From contig NW_017802813.1 of NCBI RefSeq assembly GCF_001625305.1, positions 229,835-293,834 of the forward strand: a stretch of 64,000 nucleotides of DNA, read 5' to 3'. This DNA is from Branchiostoma belcheri (taxonomy: Eukaryota > Chordata > Leptocardii > Amphioxiformes > Branchiostomatidae). Under the pieces are notes generated by a model. That model made no database searches. It was not told the origin of the DNA and worked only from the letters and a program-made list of their open reading frames with translations. Shown piece after piece: positions 12,047 to 40,294 of this stretch; position 1 is the first letter of the stretch; every line of letters begins with the position of its first letter. The translations under genes and the position numbers were made by a program.

Positions 12047-14138
12047 CTTTCTTTCTCTTTCTTTCTTTCTTTCTTTCTTTCTTTATTTCTTTATTTCTTT
12101 ATTTCTTTCTTTCTTTCTTCTTAAGACCAAGAAACAACACATAGCAATACACTGTAATTTAAAGCGGTTTACATTTCCATCAATTGTGTAGGACAGTGAC
12201 TTCCTGACAAGTATGTTCAAGGTTTTAGGAATAATTAAAATTGCTGAAGTTCCAGTCGAAACCACTCGACAATGTTAGTGACCTGGCAACACACACATCC
12301 ACCCTTCGGGGCAAATTGTTGGCATGTACTTCGGTTTTCCCTTCAAGTACAACTTCCTTCGACAGTCGCGGGATTTCCCCGGACGTGTTGGAACTATTTC
12401 TCCGTAGTCTAACTCAAAACACGCAGGGTACGTTAGGGCGGAATGTACAAGTTACACCCACGTTGTGGACTTCCTACTTACAAACTAAACCTACTCATTT
12501 ATATACTAGGAATTGTGTGCATTCAAAAGTGGCAAATTCTTATATATATATATTCTCAAATACGCGAAGAATAAAAAAAAAAAAGAAACTTACGGTCGTC
12601 CTCTGTAGTATGTTGTCCTTGTCTCCAAATCTCGGTAACATCTTACTGCAAGGTCAAAAAACATCATCATCAGACTTTGAACAACTGCATTGTCATCAGA
12701 ACTTAAGTTATACTGTTAGCTCTAAATGCATCCTTTGAAACAAGTTACCAATCACATTAAGAATTGTAAAGAAGTTTTTAATTGTCACAAGAAGGCTAGG
12801 CACTACAAAACTTCAAAAAACAACAATACAGGTGAGTTTGTTGAAGAAGACTCCGTGTTTCTTGACTATGATCATCTTAAGTTACAAAACAACTCTCCAT
12901 CCCCTCCCCCGGTCATGGTCCAACCCCGTAACTTTATCAATGGAATACCTCCACCATGTAGAATTACACCAATGTGACGTGCCCGAGGAATGCGGTGATG
13001 TTTAACATTTGGCCAGACTCCCGGCGCCATGCTTTAAGTAGAGTAAATTTCAGATATCCCTGACTATAGATGTTTTCATCAACAATATCTAGCTCCAGTG
13101 GATCTCGCTGAGCAAACAACATTACTGTCTGTCGTTTCCAATTTTTTTACAAAAACTTCTACCCGTCCTATAACGCAATGGAGAAGAAAACTTACGTGTT
13201 TCTGTTGTGGTATCTGGTTTTTCTATGCGTAGCGGTAAAAGCCTCTCGTCCTGTTTTGGTGTCTCCTCTCCTTCTAGTTCAGTGTCTAGTGGATAAGTAG
13301 ATTTATCGGCTTCCAGTGACATTTTGCTCCACAGTGCTAGCTGGTCTAGTAAGTCCTGCTCGCTGCTGGTGATGAGTGAGGTGTGGTCGGGGCCGAGTCT
13401 GTCAGGGAACGGGAGAATCTCCCCGCCAAAGTTCGTGTCGACTGACAGCGTTCCGTCGGGTTGGTGGACGTTCTCGTCGTCTCGGAGCTCTGCCGGTGCC
13501 GCTGGCGCGTCGTCATAGAAGGGCGACAGAGTCCTCTCGGGGTCCCAGAACCATTCGGGCAGCTGAACGTCGAATGTGATGTCATTTTCAGGCTTCTGTG
13601 TCGGTGTGCTCTGTGTCGGTTGGTGCGGCGTTGTTGACGGAACTGCCGCTTTCGTCGCGACAAAGTCTGAACTGGTGGTGGTTTGGTCTCTCTTCTCAGT
13701 CGGTGATGTTACCGCCTCTTGGCTCAGGACTGTGTTAGACTTGCTCGCTTTAGCTTTCCTCCGCCGATTCTGCTTCGTGACGATCCCCGACAACAGCTTA
13801 CCCAGTCGAAGCTGTTTGGTGCTGTTGGCTTTCCTTTGAATCTGCTGCAGTGATTTCAAGAGTTCGGTAAGGACGAGCTTGTCCTGGGCCGGTTCGTAGG
13901 AGAACTCCGGGGAGAGTTCCACCGGTGTCTTGTCGTCCTCGGCAGGGTAGTCGTCCTGAAACCAGTCTGCTGTGGAGCCCGTGGGGTCTGTGTCGGGGGA
14001 CAGGGCGTCGGGACGGGTCTTCCGGCAGCCGTCTGGACGGTCGCACGGTCTGACGATGGACGGCGCCGGGAGCTCCAGGGAAGTCCGGACGACCGCTGCC
14101 ACGAGACACGCGCGGAGAAACTGTAGCGACATCTTCAT
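11754..14138 (-). CDS. Secreted precursor with C-terminal six-cysteine module
   Basis: Three coding exons join in phase: 13196-14138, 12594-12645 and 11754-11859, giving 366 residues ending in TGA. The ATG at 14138 follows a splice acceptor at about 14161. Residues 1-22 form a signal peptide. The middle is Pro/Thr/Asp-rich and low-complexity, with an amphipathic Leu/Lys segment about 88-122, an N-glycosylation sequon NST (105-107) and a polybasic RRRK (125-128) that could be a convertase site. Exons 2 and 3 encode a compact basic module (315-366) with cysteines at 317, 333, 346, 357, 358 and 365, pattern C-x15-C-x12-C-x10-CC-x6-C, ending close to the C-terminus. I infer a peptide hormone or growth-factor-like ligand cut from a propeptide. 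I do not recognise the family. Confidence 0.75.
11995..12120. repeat. (TTGA)n and (TTTC)n microsatellites
   Basis: Back-to-back TTGA and TTTC tetranucleotide runs lie in the last intron of the secreted cysteine-rich gene. Confidence 0.9.
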
Positions 14139-14257
14139 CTCACCAGTCGTACTAAGCGTTCTGAAAAATACAACGATGAAAAGGATTTTAATGACAAATT
14201 TCTATAAAAAGAGAGACAAAATATATGATTTCTAAGGAAAAGGCCTGCAATCCTTAC

Positions 14258-14360
14258 CTTCTTTGGAAACGTAAAGCCTTCTCAAGTTATTGAGATAAAA
14301 TAAGAGTACGCGTACGAGTAAGGTTCTGGTTTTTGGTCTTGGTGAGTACTCTAGGAACTG
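14258..14360 (-). other. Probable non-coding 5' exon of the secreted cysteine-rich gene
   Basis: A consensus donor (AAG before GTAAGG) lies at 14258/14257. The acceptor at 14161 lies 22 bases before the ATG. The 5' edge is only estimated, from a TATA box about 30 bases upstream. Confidence 0.5.
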
Positions 14361-14388
14361 TGTAATGTTGTTAATAATAGTTCTCCCG

Positions 14389-14397
14389 TATTTATAG
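14389..14397 (-). promoter_or_regulatory. TATA box (CTATAAATA)
   Basis: CTATAAATA on the minus strand lies about 30 bases before the inferred start of the non-coding 5' exon. GC-rich sequence lies further upstream. This placement fits a focused promoter for the secreted cysteine-rich gene. Confidence 0.5.
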
Positions 14398-14399
14398 TC

Positions 14400-15688
14400 G
14401 TTTAGTCAGGCGGTGGGCGAGTATTGGCCGTCGGTATGAGGACCAGATGGGCCCCGCCTGCAGGGTGGGCCGGCCCGACCGGGGTTGACCTGTCACAAGC
14501 AGGTAAAGTCTACCGTGGATCAGCGCGCGAGAGAACATTCTTAGCGTGGTGATGTGGGCTTGCCTGCACCGGGGGTCAGCCGTACGTGTTTCCATTCGGC
14601 GCGGAAAAACCCGTCACGTGAAGCGCCGAAGGAGGAAAAATCGGTTCTAGGAAGTGCTTCGCATTGACGACGAGTTTTAGACATACTGAACATCGGATAT
14701 TGTCCGGACCGCAGGCCATTTTAAAGAGATTCCCATACATAAGATTCCCTGCAAGTTTTCATGTTCAGAAACGTTTTCATGTTCATAAACGACCTACGTC
14801 ACAAAATGCCTTTATATCATAACAGTATAAGAACGACGAACAAAAACGTATGCAAGATGTAATTTCGACCTTATATACATACATGTACTTAATACTTCAT
14901 AATGCTTGCAAGGCGGGCACACGAAGGATAACAGTAGCTGATACACGTATATCAATCTCTTACTGTTTTGGACAGCATTCCAACGGCGAGTATTGTTGAC
15001 AGCTACGCATAACACATCTGTAGCACTCCTCAACGCGATACGATACAACATGTGAGGCCAGACCACAAAGCTAAATATTTAAACCAATTCGCCCCAACCT
15101 GTTTTCTTAGCCGAGTTCGCGTCGACCGGCGTTTACGTCCAATCTAATGTTTGACTCGCTCGGAATGTGGCCTTTAACTTGGCATTTCCACCAAAACATT
15201 TTCCTCGGAATGAAGCGCAACCAGCTCTGACACATGGCGGGAACAGGCGCACCTTCTCCCGAAGGAGTTGTACAGAACATTGCGTGCATAGGTTTGGCCC
15301 ATTATTTATAGAATAAACAGCTTAAAATAAGCCTGGCTAACTAATATTAGCTAGCTAGCTAGTCATCATCGGGCATTGACCCATTTAAGATACGCCGAAA
15401 GAGGCTGAGACGTAATCTCAGGAAACGCGCGTTTCTCCGAACGATATTTAGCAAAGATAGCTGATGCTCTACAAAAATTTGATGTTTTTGCTTAATCCCC
15501 TACTATTTCCAATGTCAAGATCCTTCTTAAATTTTGTTCTCCGAAAATACGTTCAGCCCTTAGCAGTCTGTTTTTCTGTGGTGAGATTATTTTATTTTAG
15601 AGTGCGCTATATCTACAACGCACATACCGAAATATCAGATGTCAGAGAAAAGAACCAACTTGCGATCAGGCCCAAAAGCAAGACTTAC
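14400..15688. other. Intergenic/upstream region, no gene seen
   Basis: It is GC-rich from 14400 to 14640, consistent with proximal promoter sequence, and otherwise contains no supported coding sequence or recognisable RNA gene. Confidence 0.5.
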
Positions 15689-15892
15689 CAATAAAGAAAA
15701 TACACAATACCCGGTGATGGACACAACATAATATTTCCCACCTCAAGATACTTGGTGTTCCAGTAGTTTGGAGTTGTTCCCAAGTTGAAAGTTGCGTCTG
15801 GTCTGCAAGAAAGTTGGAGTAGCTCCCAAGTCTTCAGGAAACTTGAGTCACCGATCGCAAGAAACATGCGAAGGATCGAGCTGCGTCCGTTG
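15689..15892 (-). other. Candidate distal 5' exon
   Basis: A donor TTG/GTAAGT at 15689/15688 lies downstream of a TATATATA box at 15921-15928 on the same strand. Spacing suggests a start near 15892. It could splice to the acceptor at 14161 and give the secreted cysteine-rich gene a second promoter. It encodes no recognisable protein. Confidence 0.3.
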
Positions 15893-15920
15893 TCTGGTCT
15901 ATCCGCCCCGCTCCAGCCTC

Positions 15921-15928
15921 TATATATA
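15921..15928 (-). promoter_or_regulatory. TATA box (distal promoter candidate)
   Basis: TATATATA is preceded by GTG and followed by GAGGCTGG on the minus strand, about 30 bases upstream of a stretch that ends in a strong splice donor. Confidence 0.3.
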
Positions 15929-18086
15929 CACCTCTACTTCCTGGATCAGGTTATTTATCTCTCCGGAATCACCACTTGTGACGTACTTCCTGACGTGGTT
16001 TAAAAAGTAAACGGTCTAGCGCGTGTCTTTGTAGGTTACTACTCCGCTGTGTAAATGTTACGTTCCCCGAAATAGCGGGATTATCTTTCTTTGGGTCTCG
16101 TCGGGGTCAACGTCTGAAAAGTTGGATTGAAAAAGTTTTTGTCTTCTGGCGTCCTTTGGTTTGCATGTTCCGGGGGGTTGTTCTAACATTGCCGGGCTTT
16201 CCCCCCGGTTACCGGCGGGAAAGTAGAGCGTGATTTACCGCGCACATGTTTGGACTCGTGACGGTGCCGACGTCAGGGACTCGGAGTAAAAACTTGGAGA
16301 ACTGAATGAATGGGAACTTTGTGAACGGTCGTGGAACGGTAGAAAAAAAAACAGGTGCGTGGTAGACACGAAAAGTTGCGTGTCTGTCAGCTACTACACT
16401 TCTGATTAAGACACAAGTGAAAGAGAAACTTCTCACTGCCAGAGATACACATCGGCTGTTTGTTTACGGTTGAAAAGAAACTGAAACGGAAACTAGTCTA
16501 TAGTTTAAACGACAGTAGCACAATGTACTATGTAGCGGCCTGAAGGTATGAATGCGCAGAGAATGTACCTTCACGAAAAGACCAGAAACGATGTTAGCAT
16601 ACATAAGATACTGACATTATAGATCCTTAAATGTGATGATGTAGTAATCCGTCCCGTCCACGTGCGCCCAGTCGTCTCTACACGTGACGCCGTCCGTCGC
16701 CATGGCAACTGACGTACACAGACGGAGGCACGCCGTGTCCAGGTCAAGTTAAACACACGTGGGCACTTCTGCAAATTCCACGCACTGGCTTCACATGCGT
16801 CACAAACAAATATTTTTCTCGGCAGAGTCGACCTGTATACGCGCCCGCGGAGTCCCCCGGACAACAGGTCGGGGGAGGGGGTACACCAGGGTGAAGTTTA
16901 TATTTAGAAGTCAAGTTCACGTGGGGATGGTTGAGTCAACTGGAAACTACGTCTGTTTGAAGACTCTAGGAAAACAAGCCGACTCCATTGACGTGCACCA
17001 TTGTTTGACAACGTTAGGTGTTGAAACGGTTGCGTAGGTGTAAGAAAAAAAATTCCGGAATAACATTACGGGTAAAGTTAGGGGACGGTGCGACTATATT
17101 ATGAAATGAACATTGTACATGTAGTTAGTATGATATAGTTAGGTAAATAAGCTTATTATCAACTAAGCGTTAAACCAAAACGAAGTATATACTTTTGAAA
17201 CTTTCGTTCCAATTCCTTTTTTGTGTCCATGGAATTGAAATATACTGTCTTCTGGTATAAAGTTTCGCTTCCAAAAATGGTCAGTGTTGATCTCAAATGA
17301 TCTCCTAGATTTAACTCAATTACATCTAAACAAAGTTATTAAAAGAATTTAATGAGAGAATCTGGTTAAGACGGCTAGCTTACGTAAAACACATTTATTT
17401 CAGATCATTGACCTTGCTGCGTCACACTTTTCTTGTTGGAAGGATGAAAATAGAACGTAGCGGCAGATAAAACGTTGAGAAACACTCGTAAAAGAACAAT
17501 TCATGTTAAAAACATGTCTCCGAAAAAAGAAGAGCTTTGAAATACACGGCTGGCCCAGAGGTGAGCGACCTCGCTTCCACGACCCGCCTTGAACCTGAAG
17601 CTACGTCATCTTCGGTAGCGGTACTTTACCATATATGGGCAAAATCGCGCCGCGGCCAATGTCGGGAATGTTCCGTCTGCCGCCGGAGGGTTACGATGAC
17701 AACTCGTGGGATTGCCCGAAGTATTCTCAGCGTTTGTTGACATTCCCACCCGCGGCTTCCCCGTGTGCGTATTCTGTCATCCAGCTGTTCTTTTTACGAG
17801 ATCTATTTTTTGTCTCATGTACTTCCCTGAACAACAGTCTTGGTGAAGTCATGCCCGGAGACGTTTTGTTTTGTCTACCCGACGGGTTCCGAGTTTTGCC
17901 GACGGGAGCGGTGAATGGCGAAGTGCTGTTTTCGGCCATGTCCGTTTTCTGGTGTTTCACAGAACTTGACTGTCGCATTGTGGAAGTACATCATACCCTC
18001 AAAGTAGTTTTGATCTTTAATTATGTTTACCGAGGGAAAACATTGTTTTTTCTCTGTTTCCTCTTCTTTTATTTCTTCTCCAAACC

Positions 18087-18254
18087 AATAAGGTCAATGA
18101 CCTGAACCAGACGTCTGTCTCCATGTTAACTAGTGTTGGGTTACATCATGTTTCAATTTTATAGCAGGAGGGATTTAGACTGCTGTCACCATATATATGA
18201 ATGTGTTTGTGTAAGAATGAACAGAGCAGACCATATGCGAAGGTAAACATTATG
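18087..18254. repeat. Interspersed repeat, copy 1
   Basis: It begins AATAAGGTCAATGACCTG and ends GGTAAACATTATGC. It is nearly identical to the segment at 21830-21960, which lacks about 37 bp between the CATATATATG and ATGCGAAGG blocks. The two copies are in the same orientation 3.7 kb apart. Confidence 0.85.
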
Positions 18255-19230
18255 CATTTGCTTTGCAAATGTCACCTTTCTAGTGAATAAATAAAATGTA
18301 CTTAAGTGATTTCATGGTGGAACCGTTTTACCGTTAAAAATGAAAATTATTTACCTCTGAGTGCCATTGGTTCAAGCAAAAATGAAGTGATATAATCTTT
18401 CATTCGAAAAGAAGGGTTATCTACGTTTTAGGAAATAGTTTGGGGTTTTGAACCGGCTCCCGCAACCGCATTTGGTCATAAATCTACGTCTGGAATCCGC
18501 TAGAAATACCACGAGTTTCCAGTTGCAACTTCTGACGAGGAAAAATGTTGAATCATTCCACCTTTTGGCAAGTTTTGCAATGGTAGGAAGTGAAAAATCC
18601 TTTCCATGCGCTTTTGAAAGTTTTGTCAGCCAGAAAAAATGCACCGAAACAGATTTATTTACACATTCTTTCGCCGTCGGAGCTCAACCAGTAGCTATGT
18701 CCGGTCCAGGGTTGGTTATCCGTTGAAATAACAAGCACAGAATGCTTGTGGTTTTTTTTTATCTAGACAAATGACAAAGCCGATGGTTTAAACCGACCAA
18801 TGACGTTTCCTGTTAAAAATGAACATGAGCTCATGCGTCATGCCTCTAAATGTTCCCAAAGATGTCTTGTTGGGTTTAACATAATAGTATTTTGGGGATC
18901 CTACACAGTGCAATCTAATGCTATGTTCTTCCGATCCCATCATTGAGATTTCAACACATCTGTGCTCGCAGAGCATTCATATTCTACAACCTGCTAGGTC
19001 TCCAAGCAGATCCCTTCCGGTGGCAAAAAGACAGTATCAAATTGGCCAGGCAGTATCCATTAGCCTGAGAAGGTCGCCGGCCACCGATGGGATTAGCGCA
19101 AAAAAAAATATATATAAAAAGCTAACGATCATTCCCCCACAGCCTCTGCTTGGAGAGTAGGTCTTTCTGCCATACGTCAACCAACTCACGTGAAAGCACT
19201 ATCTGCACATAAAAAGGCAAGAGAGGAAAC

Positions 19231-19495
19231 GCAAACTACAAATTTCCCCCCCTTTTTTTTACCAAGGGACCCTATGACTGTGGCTGCTGCCTTTCCCAAC
19301 CCAAATGTAGCCTGTGCAGTCATCGCCGAGTTCTGAAATCAACAACTCACGGGACTACACTGATATCTACACTACTTTCACACAAAAAGACAACCTACAA
19401 ATTTCCTTTTCTTTTACCAAGGGACCCTATGACTGTTGCTGCTGCCTTTCCCAACCCAAATGTAGCCTGTGCACTCATCGCCGAGTTCTGAAATC
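19231..19495. repeat. Direct duplication of about 105 bp
   Basis: Segments 19231-19340 and 19394-19495 both run through CCAAGGGACCCTATGACTGT to CATCGCCGAGTTCTGAAATC with few mismatches. They are separated by about 50 bp of unrelated sequence. Confidence 0.85.
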
Positions 19496-21121
19496 TTCAA
19501 ATAGCAAAGGTCCCGTGTAAGCCAGAGTTCAGAATGCTAATCTCCACGAGAATGCTAATTCACTTCCCCGGAATGTCAAATACAATCTGATTCATAGCAG
19601 CACTTTTCCACTGCTGCTTTTTGTCCTAATAAGGGGTTTGGGTTATTTAGCGAGGGGTGACAGTTTCGTGCAACGCCGAGGAAGGATTTTGTTACAAACT
19701 CCCGCAGCTGTTGGCAGGGAAACTCACAGAAAGATACTGATAGCTATAGACTGTGCACGTTTACAGATACGCGCTGGCTTACCCATTTTTAGATGCTCGT
19801 TCTGTGCAGTGCAGTCACCAACGCCCCCATGCGGTTGGGAAGTGTAGTGCTGCCTGTCCAATCATGCTAAAACCATGTAAGAGCATATAGAGTAATAGAC
19901 CGTATGAAATTTGCAGAATCGTGGTCACCACAATGTACATGAATTTACCTTTTTTCAGTGTGCTCCAATTTGTTTTAAGATAACATTGGTTCTAGAGAGA
20001 ATTTATGTTAAAACAACCTAGTCTGTCTAACTTCAAGGAAAATAATCTTATCAAATTTCATTTCTAAAACAGTTAACAAGGGGTCTGAGAGTTCCAGTAC
20101 AGTTTAATTTTTAACTGACATTTAATCAACAGATCATTTTTCATCTGGTGTTTGATATAAACATTCTATAACTCCGTATGTATCTTTTACATGCCATGTC
20201 TGGTTGCATTTGTGTGTTCAAAAACATTTGTCTACTGTCTTGACACAAGCAGATGTAATAAACTCCGGGCATCCGTACACCAACATGGATAATTTTTCTG
20301 ACAATGCAGACAGAAAATAGGGATCGTACACGTATTGGGAAATATGTAATTGTCCTTGTAGCAAATGCACCAACGTACATTGGACAAGTTATTGTAATTA
20401 CACACTGTAATGTCAGATATAGCTAACCAGAATAAGTGGCCTTAAGAGTTCGTCATGATACATGTATGTGCGTGGACATACACACAGATCCCTGCTTTTA
20501 TACACGTAGAATTGATATCAACAATCACAGGCAGTGAAAGCTGCGAGGGTTTGACTTATTCGAGAGAAAAAAAAAACAATTTTTCAACACACATAAAGGC
20601 TGGGCGAGTTCATGTTAGGGTTGACGTAGAATTAGTCCGGAAACATTTTATACACAAACAACTTTGTACAAAACTACAATAGTCCAGTCTTTGTCTTCCA
20701 GTTCTGAGACAAATGTACCTACAAGTAATCTTCCTGCCTGTTTTAGGCATTCAGTGCAATTTCAGGGCAGCAAAACTGGAGTTTTGAAGTCAATTTTCTT
20801 GCCATTCTTTTAATATATGAAGTTGAATATCAATCCTATCCCATATTAAACAGTTTTACCTACGAGGAAAACAGTTGCTTGTTTCGTATTGTAGGCTGGC
20901 TCTAGCTATTTATGGGTGGTACCCAACAAGTAAAAAGATGCCTTGCTTAGCTTGTTTTGGGGCTATTTCAAATGCTTCAAGTATGAAATGATGACAAAAT
21001 GTGCTAAGAAATGGCAGGAAATGTCAATAGCAGACCGATTTCTTCGTCCAGAATATTTTTTTGTTTTACCACCCTGAAATTGCATTGGATGTCTCTAAAG
21101 TAAAGAGGACTACAGGACTGG

Positions 21122-38034
<16,913 letters not shown>

Positions 38035-40294
38035 GATGAACTCGTCACTACGAAAATTGCCGAGAACCAGCGGAAGTTGCCGAGTAATGCCGAGGATTTT
38101 ACGAGGCGTGGCGTAGCATACTAGTACGCTAGTACGCCTGTCATAGTCTCGAACGTCAGACTTCTGTCAGTAGCTGTACATACTGTTTTTCAGAAAATAT
38201 AATAGTACGTCCTGACAATACAAAAGACTACATTCTCGAACAAACGACAAAACGTTCTTTGTGATGATGCCGCGAGGCAGGGAACGTTACAATATATTAT
38301 GTCTGCAGTACAGAGCTCGGTCGCTATGTAACCCAGCGTTGTTGATAACGTGAGGCAAGCTCAAGCTGACCACAGCTAACCGTCGAATTCTTGAAAACTA
38401 AGAAGTCTCAACCAACGAAGAAAATAGATAACGTTATAGATAAAAATAATCTTTCAATTATTTCATAGCAATTATGCAGTCTTTTATTATATCCTAAAGT
38501 TACACGATCTTTGCTGTCAGCAAAGTCTTCGTCTGAGACTATAAAAATTCGAATATGCATGTCGAACGTATGGAAGGCAGATAGAAGCCAGGTTCGAACC
38601 GTGAAAAGTTTACAACCAGACTAGCTAGAGTACAGTATTCACTCTCCTGCTTCAGCCTTCAACCTGCTCTTTCCCCTCTCGGTAATTACATAAGATCCGG
38701 CCTGTCACAGTCATCTCTCTGCCCCGATCCAGCTTGTCAACTACTAGTATGTTGTGGGGTCTCACGGAAACGCGCTACCGAAGCGCTGGAAGCCTATGGT
38801 TTGTATAACAAAGTTCGGGTTCCTTGTAACACGTGAACTGTTTTACGTTGGATTCCATTGGTAGTTTGTGTTGCTAACATGTCTGGATGAATTGGTTCAA
38901 GTCTCCTAAAACGTTATTGAACATTTCTAAAGTTTCAATGGTAACGTTACATATCAAAACGACCCTATCAAGAGGGTCTGCATGCCCTTTTTCGTTAACC
39001 GTTATGGGCTATTTTAATTTACCGTTAATCGTTGCCGGCCCGCTCTAATTTAACGTTAAGCGTTATCAGTATATTCCTCGTGAAGCGTTATTGGTCGTTT
39101 TAATTCAACGTAAAACGTTATTTGTCATCCTAAATTCAGCGTTAAGCGTTAATGAATAATTCTTCGTTACGCCTAATTTTGCCTTTCAAAGTGCAGGAAA
39201 ATGCGTCATTGAAGGTTCAAAATACAAAATTTCCCGGGGGAGAATGCCCCCGGACCCCCCTACATTGCTCGCGCCTTTGGCGCTCGACTCGCGCTTCTGC
39301 GCTCGGTCCCTTCGGCTCTAGCCAGAACCAGCTTTCCTGTCAATTTCCGGAAGTTTGCGGAGAGTTACAGGATTTTTTTAAAGAATCCGTCAACCTTGAC
39401 AGGCAAATTAACAAAAATCTTGAGTAAGATATGAAAACATCAGAAGGACCGACAAACACTCTCAACACCATGATTTGCCTCTCAAAATGTGGGAAATTGC
39501 GTTTTTGAAGGCTTAAAAATCCTAAATTTCCCGGGGGAGCATTCCCCCGGACCCCCCTAGATTACGACGCTCCCCTCTCGAAATCCACTGGGCAGACTGA
39601 AAAATGCAAGCTGGCTGACGTCGACTCGGACTCCCCTTTATTTGTGGACGCACTCGGGGACCAGGGCATGTGGGGAACACAGGGTACACATACCTTTAAT
39701 GCGTGCTTCATTACATGTAAGATATACGTAATTTTGTCAGTGATCACCTTTTCTCACAAAGCGAGATACCAAATCCAGTGCAGCTCGAACGAAAAAAAGT
39801 CTGTCAATTTACCGTTAAGCGTTGCCGACCGTCCTGAATTTACCGTTAAGCGTTATCGGCCCTGCTGAATTCACCGTTAACCGTTGCCAGGACCCCCCCA
39901 TGCAGACCCTCTATCAAGACTAGCTGTACGTAGCATTGCTCCTGGTGTCGAAAAGTACTTTATAGAGCTCTCTCCCTGTGTCTGAATACCACGCGGCTCT
40001 CCACGATATGCCAAAGAATCAAAATACATAAAGAGAAAACAGGATCTGTGCCACCTGTTACACGTACATCCCATGACTGTAACGGTACAGGATTTGCTGC
40101 ATCTGTTACAAGCGTGTGCGACAGATGTGAAAAAAATCAATAACTTGACAGACTTACACACTGAAAATCAGCTCATTAAGAGAAAAGTCCGTTGAAACAG
40201 TGGCCTAGCGCTAGTTTCTGTAAGAGCCATTACTAGCTATAGAAACGCTAAGTTCACTAGATTTTAACCTGTCTTCTTCAGGAAGCTAGAATTT
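38035..40294. other. Intergenic region between divergent U2SURP and DPY19L3 starts
   Basis: The two start codons are 2.26 kb apart and point away from each other. No coding sequence was found between them. The proximal parts must hold both promoters and 5' UTRs; no TATA box stands out. The 938-bp transposon at 38973-39910 occupies the middle. Confidence 0.6.
38973..39910. mobile_element. hAT-like non-autonomous transposon with CGTTAA arrays
   Basis: The terminal inverted repeat AGGGTCTGCATG/CATGCAGACCCT is flanked by a perfect 8-bp duplication CTATCAAG (38965-38972 and 39911-39918). An 8-bp target site with T at position 2 and A at 7 is typical of hAT elements. Inside each end are arrays of about 33-35-bp units containing ACCGTTAAGCGTT, and two diverged copies of a segment with TTTCCCGGGGGAG and CCCCCGGACCCCCCTA. 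No transposase reading frame is present. Confidence 0.8.

Larger units (their letters stand above)
15930..21121. other. Intergenic region with repeats, no gene supported
   Basis: Reading frames here are short and lack splice context or recognisable domains. The region contains two duplicated segments listed separately and the likely 3' UTR of U2SURP next to 21122. An ATTAAA at 20808-20813 on the minus strand is a weak poly(A) signal candidate for U2SURP. Confidence 0.5.

Noticed and set aside
12241-12738. 165-codon plus-strand frame
   Set aside because: It lies antisense to an intron and exon of the secreted cysteine-rich gene and shows no protein-like features.
13324-14235. Several long frames on both strands over the large exon of the secreted gene
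   Set aside because: They are shadows of the GC-rich coding exon 13196-14138; only the annotated frame has a signal peptide and splices in phase.
16617-16703. 28-codon minus-strand reading frame with a strong Kozak context (GCCATGG)
   Set aside because: It is too short, with no splice context, domain or neighbour support; chance cannot be excluded.
17635-18105. 156-codon plus-strand frame, the longest in the intergenic region
   Set aside because: Composition is low-complexity and Phe/Leu-rich at the end, there is no recognisable domain, and its end overlaps a dispersed repeat.
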